From the NCBI GenBank assembly GCA_023229465.1, contig JALNZE010000022.1:1-54028 (forward strand): a DNA stretch of 54,028 bases, written 5' to 3'. This document shows, one piece after another, positions 16,644-23,965 of this stretch (within the stretch, counting starts at the first letter, position 1; every line of letters starts with the position of its first letter). The notes below the pieces were generated by a model. The model did no database searches and had not been told where the DNA came from. It saw nothing but the letters and a program-made list of their open reading frames with translations. The stretch comes from Chitinophagaceae bacterium (GTDB taxonomy: Bacteria; Bacteroidota; Bacteroidia; Chitinophagales; Chitinophagaceae). The translations under genes were made by a program, and so were the position numbers.

Positions 16644-16901
16644 ATGGCTGAAAGAAATTTGCGTAAAACAAGGACCGGGGTGGTTACCAGCGATAAGATG
16701 GATAAAACCATTACTGTTGCTGTAGAAAGAAAAGTAAAACACCCTATCTATGGTAAGTTCGTAAAGAAAACAACCAAGTTCCATGCTCATGATGAAAAAA
16801 GTGAGTGTACAGTTGGTGATGTAGTTAAGATCATGGAAACACGTCCACTGAGTAAAACAAAACGCTGGAGACTGGTTGAAGTGGTTGAAAAAGCGAAATA
16901 A
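16644..16901 (+). CDS. rpsQ: 30S ribosomal protein S17
   Basis: 85 residues. RKTRTGVVTSDKMDKTITV and HPIYGKFVKKTTKFHAHDE are the OB-fold signature; VGDVVKIMETRPLSKTKRW ends the core. S17 is a primary 16S rRNA binder in the 30S body. A 105-nt spacer with small hairpins (including ccgggatgaaaatccggg) separates it from rplN. Confidence 0.96.
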   Translation: MAERNLRKTRTGVVTSDKMDKTITVAVERKVKHPIYGKFVKKTTKFHAHDEKSECTVGDVVKIMETRPLSKTKRWRLVEVVEKAK

Positions 16902-17006
16902 GCTTTTTACATGCTGCGCGCAGTTAGCTTTTGCTAAAGCCCCAGCCTCTGAAAAATAAATTGTTATAAATGCCGGGATGAAAATCCGGGCTCAAAGCTA
17001 AAAAAG

Positions 17007-17375
17007 ATGATTCAGCAAGAAAGCAGACTAAATGTAGCTGATAACAGTGGTGCCAAAGAAGTCCTTTGTATTAAGGTGCTGGGTAACAGTGGACAGGATT
17101 ATGCAAGGATCGGCGACAAGATTGTTGTTACTGTGAAAGATGCAATACCTGCGGGTGGTATCAAAAAAGGTACGGTATCTAAAGCGGTTATTGTGCGTAC
17201 TAAAAATAAGTTGCGTCGTAAGGATGGATCGTATATCCGTTTTGATGATAATGCAGTTGTTTTATTAAACAACTCTGACGAGCCACGCGGTACACGTATT
17301 TTTGGACCGGTAGCCAGGGAGTTACGTGATAAAGGGTACATGAAAATTATTTCATTGGCTCCGGAAGTACTGTAA
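17007..17375 (+). CDS. rplN: 50S ribosomal protein L14
   Basis: 122 residues, exactly the usual bacterial length. MIQQESRLNVADNSGAKEVL, the GGIKKGTVSKAVIVRTK block and GTRIFGPVARELRD are diagnostic. L14 lies at the subunit interface (bridge B8) and binds silencing factor RsfS. It is followed by a 107-nt repeat-bearing gap before rplX. Confidence 0.97.
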   Translation: MIQQESRLNVADNSGAKEVLCIKVLGNSGQDYARIGDKIVVTVKDAIPAGGIKKGTVSKAVIVRTKNKLRRKDGSYIRFDDNAVVLLNNSDEPRGTRIFGPVARELRDKGYMKIISLAPEVL

Positions 17376-17480
17376 TACGCACAACGCTGAACGCATAACG
17401 CCGGAAGCTGAAAGCGCTCTATAAAAGACAAAAATTTAAGCTAAGCGGTAAGCGTTTAGCGGTAAGCTTTAAGCATAAAA
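17376..17480. repeat. short-period repeat (AACGCATAACGCTGAA dialect)
   Basis: Left half reads acgcacaacgctgaacgc and ataacgccggaagctgaa; right half consists of aagctaagcggtaagcg and tttagcggtaagctttaagc. Same dialect as 11407-11461 and 47540-47635; fills most of the rplN-rplX gap. Confidence 0.75.
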
Positions 17481-17482
17481 AA

Positions 17483-17821
17483 ATGAGTACAAGATTTAAA
17501 CCCAAATTCAACATCAAAAAAGGCGACACGGTTGTAGTGATTGCCGGTGATGATAAGGACCTGAAAAAGCCCCGCAAGGTGTTGGAAGTAATCGTAGACA
17601 AAGGTCGCGTGGTGGTGGAAGGTGTTAATATCGCTACCAAGCATACCAAACCTTCGGCTTCAAATACAAAGGGCGGTATCGTAAAAATCGAAGCTTCTAT
17701 CAGCATCAGTAATGTGATGTTATGGGATGCCAGGAAAAGTGAGCCTACTAAGGCCAGGCGTACCCGCGAAAATGGAAAATTAGTTCGTATATCTAAAAAA
17801 TCAGGGGAGGTAATCAAATAA
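17483..17821 (+). CDS. rplX: 50S ribosomal protein L24
   Basis: 112 residues. The KOW motif is present near residues 10-35 (KGDTVVVIAGDDKDLKKP), followed by VEGVNIATKHTKPSA and the KARRTRENGKLVRISKKSG tail. L24 starts 50S assembly. Its TAA stop shares one base with the rplE ATG (TAATG), implying translational coupling. Confidence 0.96.
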   Translation: MSTRFKPKFNIKKGDTVVVIAGDDKDLKKPRKVLEVIVDKGRVVVEGVNIATKHTKPSASNTKGGIVKIEASISISNVMLWDARKSEPTKARRTRENGKLVRISKKSGEVIK

Positions 17822-18396
17822 TGAGTACTGTAAAATACACTCCAAGATTAGCAGATAAGTATACCAAAGAGGTGATACCTGCTTTAATGAAAAAGTTTGC
17901 TTACAAAACTGTAATGCAGGCGCCTAAACTGGAAAAAATCTGTATCAACCGTGGTGTGAATGGCGCGGTTACTGATAAGAAACTGGTTGATGTGGCTATA
18001 GAAGAACTGAACATGATCACTGGTCAGAAAGCAGTTCCTACCATGTCTAAGAAAGATATCTCCAATTTTAAATTACGTAAAGGAATGCCTATCGGCGCCC
18101 GTGTAACTTTAAGAGGGGAGAAAATGTTCGAATTCCTTGACAGGTTGGTATCCGTGGCTTTACCACGTGTGCGTGATTTTAAAGGTATCAGTGATAAGGC
18201 ATTTGATGGCCGCGGAAACTACACATTGGGTGTTACCGAGCAGATCATTTTTCCTGAAATTGATATTGATAAAGTGAATAAAATCACCGGTCTGGATATC
18301 ACTTTCGTTACAACGGCAGGAACCAATGAAGAAGCTTACGAGCTTTTAAAAGAATTGGGTATGCCTTTCAAAAATGCTAAAAAAGAAAACAACTAA
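17821..18396 (+). CDS. rplE: 50S ribosomal protein L5
   Basis: 191 residues, somewhat longer than E. coli L5. PKLEKICINRGVN, TGQKAVPTMSKKDISNFKLR and VTLRGEKMFEFLDRLV are diagnostic; the FKGISDKAFDGRGNYTLG block follows. L5 binds 5S rRNA and makes the B1b bridge with S13. Start overlaps rplX by one base; rpsN follows after 6 nt. Confidence 0.97.
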   Translation: MSTVKYTPRLADKYTKEVIPALMKKFAYKTVMQAPKLEKICINRGVNGAVTDKKLVDVAIEELNMITGQKAVPTMSKKDISNFKLRKGMPIGARVTLRGEKMFEFLDRLVSVALPRVRDFKGISDKAFDGRGNYTLGVTEQIIFPEIDIDKVNKITGLDITFVTTAGTNEEAYELLKELGMPFKNAKKENN

Positions 18397-18402
18397 TATC
18401 AC

Positions 18403-18672
18403 ATGGCAAAAGAATCTATCAAAGCCAGGCAAAAAAAGCGTGAGAAAATGGTCGCTAAATATGCAGATAAACGTGCCGCCTTACTGGCAGCCGGCGATCG
18501 CGCGGGTTTAGATAAACTTCCAAGAAACGCTTCACCTGTAAGGTTGAAAAACCGTTGTCAGTTAACCGGACGTCCGAGAGGCTATATGAGATACTTCGGT
18601 CTCTCAAGAATTATGTTCCGCGATATGGCATTGAACGGCCTGATACCCGGAGTGAAAAAAGCCAGTTGGTAA
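18403..18672 (+). CDS. rpsN: 30S ribosomal protein S14 (zinc-independent type)
   Basis: 89 residues. The zinc-binding CxxC pairs of the short S14 form are missing (only one Cys), so this is the longer C-minus type. PRNASPVRLKNRCQLTGRPR and FGLSRIMFRDMALNGLIPG are diagnostic. S14 completes the 30S head. No zinc-responsive second copy is visible in the window. Confidence 0.97.
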   Translation: MAKESIKARQKKREKMVAKYADKRAALLAAGDRAGLDKLPRNASPVRLKNRCQLTGRPRGYMRYFGLSRIMFRDMALNGLIPGVKKASW

Positions 18673-18715
18673 AAACCGGTTTCCAGTTCCCGGTTACCGG
18701 TAACCTGAAACAGGC
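18673..18715. repeat. short-period repeat (CCGGTTACCGGTAACC dialect)
   Basis: The rpsN-rpsH gap starts with aaaccggtttccagttcc and continues cggttaccggtaacctgaaa, a self-complementary block that could fold into a small hairpin (ggttaccggtaacc is palindromic). Confidence 0.65.
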
Positions 18716-18753
18716 AACAAATAATTTTTTGAACAGAATTAATTCTAATAAAC

Positions 18754-19152
18754 ATGGTAACTGATCCTATAGCAGACTTCTTAACCAGAATTCGTAATGC
18801 TCAGTTGGCTGGCCACAGGCTGGTTGAAATTCCTGCTTCTAATTTAAAGAAGCGTTTGACAGAGATCTTATACGAACAGGGGTATATCCTGAAGTACAAG
18901 TTCGAAGATGACAGCAAACAAGGTTTGATCAAGATCGCGTTAAAATACGATCCACAAACCAAACAGGCTGCTATCCGTTCATTGGAAAGAGTGAGCCGTC
19001 CGGGTTTACGTCAGTATGCAAAACCTACTGAAATTAAAAGAGTAATCAATGGCCTGGGTGTTGCTATCCTAAGTACTTCTAAAGGAGTATTAACCGATAA
19101 ACAAGCCAAAGCACAGAATGTAGGTGGTGAAGTATTGTGCTATATCTCTTAA
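18754..19152 (+). CDS. rpsH: 30S ribosomal protein S8
   Basis: 132 residues, normal. MVTDPIADFLTRIRNAQLAG at the start and the C-terminal GVAILSTSKGVLTDKQAKAQ and GGEVLCYIS are family signatures. S8 is a primary binder of the 16S central domain; in E. coli it also represses the spc operon by binding mRNA near rplE. No comparable site is asserted here. Confidence 0.97.
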   Translation: MVTDPIADFLTRIRNAQLAGHRLVEIPASNLKKRLTEILYEQGYILKYKFEDDSKQGLIKIALKYDPQTKQAAIRSLERVSRPGLRQYAKPTEIKRVINGLGVAILSTSKGVLTDKQAKAQNVGGEVLCYIS

Positions 19153-19268
19153 ATAATACCATCCGCTTTTGTGGATAGTAATAAACTTCCGGTCTGACAA
19201 TTAAGCTTTTTAGTCGGAGCTGAACACGGAACGGACTATTGAATCAAACATTTAAAAGTTAATCGACT

Positions 19269-19823
19269 ATGTCTCGTATTGGTAAACAACCGGTTGTAAT
19301 TCCGGCAGGCGTTGCAATCACACTGAACAGTGATAATATAGTAACCGTAAAAGGGCCGAAAGGTGAATTGAAAGAAGCGATTGACAGGGATATTACTGTT
19401 ACCATCAGGGAAGGTGAAGTTGTTTTTGTTCGTCCAACTGATCAGATCCGCCATCGTGCCATGCATGGTTTGTACCGCGCATTGGTAGGTAATATGGTAA
19501 AAGGGGTAACGGAAGGATATAAGAAAGAATTAGAACTGGTGGGTGTGGGTTTTAAAGCTGCCAATGCCGGTAATGTACTGGATCTGGCACTGGGATATTC
19601 TCACAATATCATTTTTGAAATACCGAAAGAGTTAAAAATAACTACCCTTACAGAGAAAGGACAGAATCCAAAAATTTTCCTGGAAGGTATTGATAAACAA
19701 CTAATTGGCCAGGTAGCCGCCAAATTGCGCAGCTTGCGTAAACCTGAACCATACAAAGGAAAGGGTGTGAAATATGCTGGTGAGATTTTGAGAAGAAAAG
19801 CAGGTAAGGCAGCAGGTAAATAA
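19269..19823 (+). CDS. rplF: 50S ribosomal protein L6
   Basis: 184 residues. MSRIGKQPVVIPAGV and the tandem L6 domains are clear; the C-terminal signature KPEPYKGKGVKYAGEILRRK is intact. L6 sits near the sarcin-ricin loop and factor-binding site. A 116-nt spacer without clear repeats precedes it, with a weak hairpin around ccatccgcttttgtggata at about 19160. Confidence 0.97.
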   Translation: MSRIGKQPVVIPAGVAITLNSDNIVTVKGPKGELKEAIDRDITVTIREGEVVFVRPTDQIRHRAMHGLYRALVGNMVKGVTEGYKKELELVGVGFKAANAGNVLDLALGYSHNIIFEIPKELKITTLTEKGQNPKIFLEGIDKQLIGQVAAKLRSLRKPEPYKGKGVKYAGEILRRKAGKAAGK

Positions 19824-19893
19824 GATCACAGGAAAGGGCTACTTAGTTAATAAACAAACTCCCGGCAGAATCGGAAGTGCTAAATAAAAAACA

Positions 19894-20244
19894 ATGAGTA
19901 AATTAATTCAAAGGCAGAAAATCAGGTATCGTATTCGCAAAAAGATTGCAGGTACGTCTGTAAAACCACGCCTTTCTGTATTTAGAAGTAATGCGGAAAT
20001 CTATGCACAATTGATTGATGATGATAATGCTGTAACATTAGTTGCTGCCTCATCAAGGGATAAGGATATTGCCGCTCAAAAAATTACCAAGACTGAAAAA
20101 TCTAAACTCGTTGGCGCCACTGTCGCAAGAAAAGCTGTTGAGTTAGGTTTAACAACCTGTGTATTTGACAGAGGTGGTAACCTGTATCATGGCCGTGTTA
20201 AATCAGTGGCTGATGGTGCAAGGGAAGGTGGTCTTCAATTCTAA
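19894..20244 (+). CDS. rplR: 50S ribosomal protein L18
   Basis: 116 residues. RIRKKIAGTSVKPRLSVFRS and the C-terminal FDRGGNLYHGRVKSVADGAR block with GGLQF are diagnostic. L18 binds 5S rRNA with L5 in the central protuberance. It lies 70 nt after rplF and 29 nt before rpsE. Confidence 0.97.
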   Translation: MSKLIQRQKIRYRIRKKIAGTSVKPRLSVFRSNAEIYAQLIDDDNAVTLVAASSRDKDIAAQKITKTEKSKLVGATVARKAVELGLTTCVFDRGGNLYHGRVKSVADGAREGGLQF

Positions 20245-20273
20245 TTAGCTAACAACAATTAATCGTTAGATAA

Positions 20274-20795
20274 ATGTCTAAAGTAAACGTAAATAAAGTA
20301 AAATCCGGTGGTGAACTGGAACTGAAAGAGAAAGTAGTTGCCATTAATCGTGTAGTAAAAACGACCAAAGGTGGACGTACTTTCAGTTTCTCAGCATTGG
20401 TAGTGGTAGGTAATGGAAGTGGGGTAGTTGGCCAGGGTTTAGGTAAGGCAAAAGAAGTACAGGAAGCAATTGCTAAGGGTATTGAAGATGCTAAAAAGAA
20501 CCTGGTTAAAGTACCCGTTATGCATGGAACTATTCCACATGAACAATGGGCCAAAGAAGGCGCCGCTAAAGTGTTGATCAAACCCGCGGCTCACGGAGCG
20601 GGTGTAATCGCGGGAGGCAGTATGCGTTCTGTTCTGGAAAGTGCCGGTATTACTGACGTTTTGGCTAAAAGCCTGGGTTCAGCAAATCCGCAGAACGTGG
20701 TAAAAGCAACTATCAAGGCATTAGGTCTTTTAAGAGAACCTATTCAGGTAGCTAAGCAACGTACAGTGAAATTGAGCAAAGTATTTAACGGATAA
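20274..20795 (+). CDS. rpsE: 30S ribosomal protein S5
   Basis: 173 residues. The double-stranded RNA-binding-like N domain contains KGGRTFSFSALVVVGNGSG and the C domain VLIKPAAHGAGVIAGGSMR, the family signatures. S5 takes part in mRNA helicase activity and decoding accuracy. The next gap holds a GTCAGTC repeat block before rpmD. Confidence 0.97.
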   Translation: MSKVNVNKVKSGGELELKEKVVAINRVVKTTKGGRTFSFSALVVVGNGSGVVGQGLGKAKEVQEAIAKGIEDAKKNLVKVPVMHGTIPHEQWAKEGAAKVLIKPAAHGAGVIAGGSMRSVLESAGITDVLAKSLGSANPQNVVKATIKALGLLREPIQVAKQRTVKLSKVFNG

Positions 20796-20801
20796 TTGCT
20801 T

Positions 20802-20833
20802 TCGTCAGACGTCAGTCGTCAGTCGTCAGTTTA
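20802..20833. repeat. short-period repeat (GTCAGTC dialect)
   Basis: The rpsE-rpmD gap contains cgtcagacgtcagtcgtcag and another gtcgtcag unit just before the rpmD start. A larger relative of this dialect is at 36795-36900. Confidence 0.75.
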
Positions 20834-20846
20834 AATGGTAGACAAC

Positions 20847-21026
20847 ATGAAAAAAATAAAAATAACCCAGGTAAAAAGCGGTATCGACAGATCAGAGCGT
20901 CAAAAACAAACTTTGATAGCTTTGGGCTTGAAAAAGATGAACGCTTCTAAAGAAGTAGAAGCTACTCCGCAAATCCTTGGTATGGTTAATAAAGTTAGCC
21001 ACCTGGTGAAGGTTGAAGAAATCTAA
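20847..21026 (+). CDS. rpmD: 50S ribosomal protein L30
   Basis: 59 residues from MKKIKITQVKSGI, the normal length for short bacterial L30; an upstream in-frame ATG at 20835 (MVDN) would add four residues. RQKQTLIALGLKKMNASKEV matches the family core. L30 is a small 23S rRNA-binding protein. A 148-nt gap with the third AATTTGAAAA element separates it from rplO. Confidence 0.95.
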   Translation: MKKIKITQVKSGIDRSERQKQTLIALGLKKMNASKEVEATPQILGMVNKVSHLVKVEEI

Positions 21027-21135
21027 ATAATTTGAAAATTTGAAAATGTGATAATTTGAAAATGAGTCAGCTTTTGTTGATTCATTTTCATTTTAATTTT
21101 CAAATTTTCAAATTAGCATATTTTCAAATTAACAT
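21027..21135. repeat. AATTTGAAAA inverted-repeat element 3
   Basis: Left arm has aatttgaaaatttgaaaatg and ataatttgaaaatgagtc; right arm has attttcattttaattttc and aaattttcaaattagc. Same architecture as the elements before rpsS and rplP, here before rplO, with a centre around agtcagcttttgttgattc. Confidence 0.85.
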
Positions 21136-21174
21136 GCGAGGGGTGATTCCCCGTAAGTTCAAAATCAATATAAA

Positions 21175-21624
21175 ATGAAACTACACACACTTAAGCCCGC
21201 TGAAGGCTCAACGCACAAATCAATCCGTATCGGTCGTGGTGAAGCATCTGGTAAAGGTGGTACATCAACAAAAGGTAATAAAGGTGGTCAGAGCCGCGCC
21301 GGTTATAAAAGCAAAATGGCTCACGAAGGTGGTCAGATGCCAATCCAGCGACGCATTCCTAAGCGCGGGTTTAAAAATATTAACCGTGTTGAATATGTTG
21401 TCTTCAACTTAGGTCAGATAGATCAACTGGTTGAGAAATATACATTTACTGAATTCTCTCTGGAGAATTTATATATCAATGGACTGATCAGTCGCACTGA
21501 TAAAGTGAAACTACTGGCTACCGGAGAACTGAAAGCCAAACTTTCATTCAAGGTAAATGCGGCCAGTGACAAAGCGAAAGCAGCCATTGAAGCAGCCGGC
21601 GGATCCGTTGAAATTATCAAATAA
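21175..21624 (+). CDS. rplO: 50S ribosomal protein L15
   Basis: 149 residues. The N-terminal Gly/Lys-rich extension (GRGEASGKGGTSTKGNKGGQ) and the GGQMPIQRRIPKRGFKNINR block are diagnostic, with the C-terminal KAAIEAAGGSVEII repeat. L15 is a late assembly protein in the 50S core. It lies 76 nt before secY; a gcgc-acagt-gcgc mini-hairpin with a T run at about 21646-21665 could attenuate but is weak. Confidence 0.97.
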   Translation: MKLHTLKPAEGSTHKSIRIGRGEASGKGGTSTKGNKGGQSRAGYKSKMAHEGGQMPIQRRIPKRGFKNINRVEYVVFNLGQIDQLVEKYTFTEFSLENLYINGLISRTDKVKLLATGELKAKLSFKVNAASDKAKAAIEAAGGSVEIIK

Positions 21625-21700
21625 TTTTAACGTAATTTGCCAGATGCGCACAGTGCGCCTTTTTGGTTTCTTGCGTATTAACTCTTTCAATTGCATTTAA

Positions 21701-23047
21701 GTGAAAAAATTAGTTCAGACTATTAAGAATATTTGGGTGATTGAAGAACTGCGTAACAAGATACTTGTTACACTGGCTTTAATTTTTGCTTACCGGTTGG
21801 GTAATCACATTGTATTGCCCGGTCTTGATCCAAATAAGATTGAAGCAGCCCAGAGTGCCGCCCAAAGCAATGGTCTTTTAGGCATTTTTGATATGTTTGC
21901 CGGTGGCGGATTTTCACAGGCCTCCATTCTTGCCCTGGGTATTATGCCTTATATCTCCGCTTCCATCTTCATGCAGTTAATGACCATACTGGTTCCTCAA
22001 TTGCAGAAAGTTCAGAAAGAAGGGGATAGTGGCCGTAAGAAAATTAACCAGTGGACACGCTACCTCACTGTAATTGTAACCCTGTTCCAGGCTGGTGCCT
22101 ATGTTGCTTACCTGAATAGCCCCGGTTATGCAGAAGCCATTCTACCTGCTTATAAAGCATTCTTTGGTTTTTCAACCATTATCACGTTAACCGCGGGTAC
22201 CCTGTTTGTTATGTGGTTAGGTGAAAAAATACAGGATAAGGGTTTGGGTAATGGTACCTCTATTATCATCATGGTAGGTATCCTCTCCAGGTTACCCATT
22301 TCTATCATACAGGAATTCAGCGCTAAAGGACAAAAAGGTGGGGGTGGTTTATTGATCTTCCTGATTGAAATGGCGATTTTGGTTGCCGTTATTATGGGAC
22401 TGATCATCCTGGTTCAGGGGGTTAGAAAAATACCGGTTAACTATGCTAAACAGATAATTGGTAACCGCCAGTTTGGTGGCGCACGCCAGTTTCTTCCTGT
22501 AAAAGTGAATAGCGCGGGTGTAATGCCTATCATCTTTGCACAGGCTATTATGTTTTTACCAACGCTGGTTTCCTTTACCAATATTGATTCGGCACAGGGT
22601 ATTGTTAAGATTTTCAATGACCACAGTAATCTCTGGTATATGCTTATCTATTCAGTGATGGTGATAGGTTTTACTTTCTTATACACTGCCCTGATATTTA
22701 ATCCTAAGCAAATATCTGAGGATCTGAAACGAAATAATGGGTTTATTCCGGGTGTAAAACCGGGGCAGCCTACAGCGGATTATATCGGGTCTATCATGGA
22801 TAAAATTACCCTGCCCGGCGCTATTTTCCTGGCATTGGTGGGTATTATGCCCGGATTTGCACAAAGACTGGGTGTTACCGGAGGGTTCAGCTCATTCTTT
22901 GGAGGAACTTCCCTGCTGATTATGGTGGGAGTGGTTTTGGATACACTACAGCAAATTGAAACCTACCTGTTAATGCGCCAATATGATGGATTAATGAAGA
23001 GTGGACGCGTACAGGGAAGACAATCTCTATCTTCTACTACTATTTAA
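21701..23047 (+). CDS. secY: protein translocase subunit SecY
   Basis: 448 residues starting at GTG (VKKLVQTIKNIWVIEELRNK); no in-frame ATG fits better. Ten membrane helices are expected. The plug and conserved loops LGIMPYISASIFMQL, MWLGEKIQDKGLGNGTSIII and FNPKQISEDLKRNNGFIPG are clear. SecY forms the inner-membrane channel with SecE and SecG. It is the last gene of the cluster and is followed by a terminator; map lies beyond it. Confidence 0.98.
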   Translation: MKKLVQTIKNIWVIEELRNKILVTLALIFAYRLGNHIVLPGLDPNKIEAAQSAAQSNGLLGIFDMFAGGGFSQASILALGIMPYISASIFMQLMTILVPQLQKVQKEGDSGRKKINQWTRYLTVIVTLFQAGAYVAYLNSPGYAEAILPAYKAFFGFSTIITLTAGTLFVMWLGEKIQDKGLGNGTSIIIMVGILSRLPISIIQEFSAKGQKGGGGLLIFLIEMAILVAVIMGLIILVQGVRKIPVNYAKQIIGNRQFGGARQFLPVKVNSAGVMPIIFAQAIMFLPTLVSFTNIDSAQGIVKIFNDHSNLWYMLIYSVMVIGFTFLYTALIFNPKQISEDLKRNNGFIPGVKPGQPTADYIGSIMDKITLPGAIFLALVGIMPGFAQRLGVTGGFSSFFGGTSLLIMVGVVLDTLQQIETYLLMRQYDGLMKSGRVQGRQSLSSTTI

Positions 23048-23070
23048 TAGAAATATTATCGAACTTTGTG

Positions 23071-23106
23071 AACCTGTCTGGCTTTGCCCGGCAGGTTTCT
23101 TTTTTA
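23071..23106 (+). terminator. rho-independent terminator ending the S10-spc cluster
   Basis: aacctgtc / ggcaggtt (8 bp with one G-U) encloses an inner ggc/gcc pair and is followed by a T run (tcttttttat). It lies between secY and map, so map probably needs readthrough or its own promoter. Confidence 0.8.
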
Positions 23107-23126
23107 TAATGACGCGAAGAAACAAT

Positions 23127-23930
23127 ATGATGATACATAAAACCGGGGCAGAAGTGGCCCTCATGAAAGAAGCAGCCACACTGGTAAGCAAAACGCTCAC
23201 AGAAGTAGCAAAAGTGATAAAGCCCGGAATGACCACTTTACAGGTTGATGCATTGTGTGCTGAATTTGTAAAGGATTATAAAGCCATTCCCTCCTTTTTA
23301 AATTACCGGGGTTACCCGCATAATATTTGTGCATCTGTAAATGATGTGGTGGTACATGGCTTCCCGAATAATGAAGCTTTGAAGGAAGGAGATATTGTTT
23401 CTATAGATATGGGTGTGATTTTAAATGGCTGGCATGGTGATCATGCCTATACTTTTATGTTAGGTGAAGTGAGTGATGAAATTCTTCAGTTAGTGAGGGT
23501 AACCAAAGAATCTTTGTACAAAGGGATTGAAAAAGCCATTGTCAATAACAGGGTAGGTGATATTTCATTCGCGATACAGGATCATACGGAAAGAAAATAC
23601 GGATTCGGAGTAGTAAGAGAGCTGGTGGGACATGGTTTGGGAAGAAGTTTACACGAAGACCCTCAGGTGCCTAATTATGGTAAAAGAGGAACCGGTCCTA
23701 AAATGAAAGAGAACCTGGTATTGGCAATAGAACCCATGATTAACCTGGGATCAAGAGAAGTGTACACTGATGATGATGGTTGGACAGTACGCACACGTGA
23801 TGGCAAACCTTCTGTACATTTTGAGCACGATGTATGTGTGAAACGTAACCAGGCATTGATACTTTCTGACTATAGCATTATTGAAGCAGCAGAAAAAGCA
23901 AATACCAATCTGAACAGTTCCTATTATTAG
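23127..23930 (+). CDS. map: type I methionine aminopeptidase
   Basis: About 267 residues from MMIHKTGAEVALMKEA; an upstream ATG at 23109 (MTRRNN) is the alternative, and a still longer frame overlaps secY and is not credible. Metal ligands of the pita-bread fold are present: HGFPNNEALKEGDIVSIDMG, NGWHGDHAYTF, the GHGLGRSLHEDP loop, and EP in LAIEPMINLG. The enzyme removes N-terminal Met from nascent proteins. The secY-map neighbourhood is conserved in many bacteria, but here infA and rpmJ do not follow. Confidence 0.96.
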   Translation: MMIHKTGAEVALMKEAATLVSKTLTEVAKVIKPGMTTLQVDALCAEFVKDYKAIPSFLNYRGYPHNICASVNDVVVHGFPNNEALKEGDIVSIDMGVILNGWHGDHAYTFMLGEVSDEILQLVRVTKESLYKGIEKAIVNNRVGDISFAIQDHTERKYGFGVVRELVGHGLGRSLHEDPQVPNYGKRGTGPKMKENLVLAIEPMINLGSREVYTDDDGWTVRTRDGKPSVHFEHDVCVKRNQALILSDYSIIEAAEKANTNLNSSYY

Positions 23931-23965
23931 GCTTTGTATCTTACGGGAATAAATCTTTATATACC

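Noticed and set aside
20802..20833. Telomere-like or CRISPR-like repeat
   Set aside because: The block is about 30 nt, degenerate, and belongs to the intergenic repeat dialects.
23001..23126. Extended start of map overlapping secY
   Set aside because: Family members start near MIHxKT; the extension crosses the terminator.
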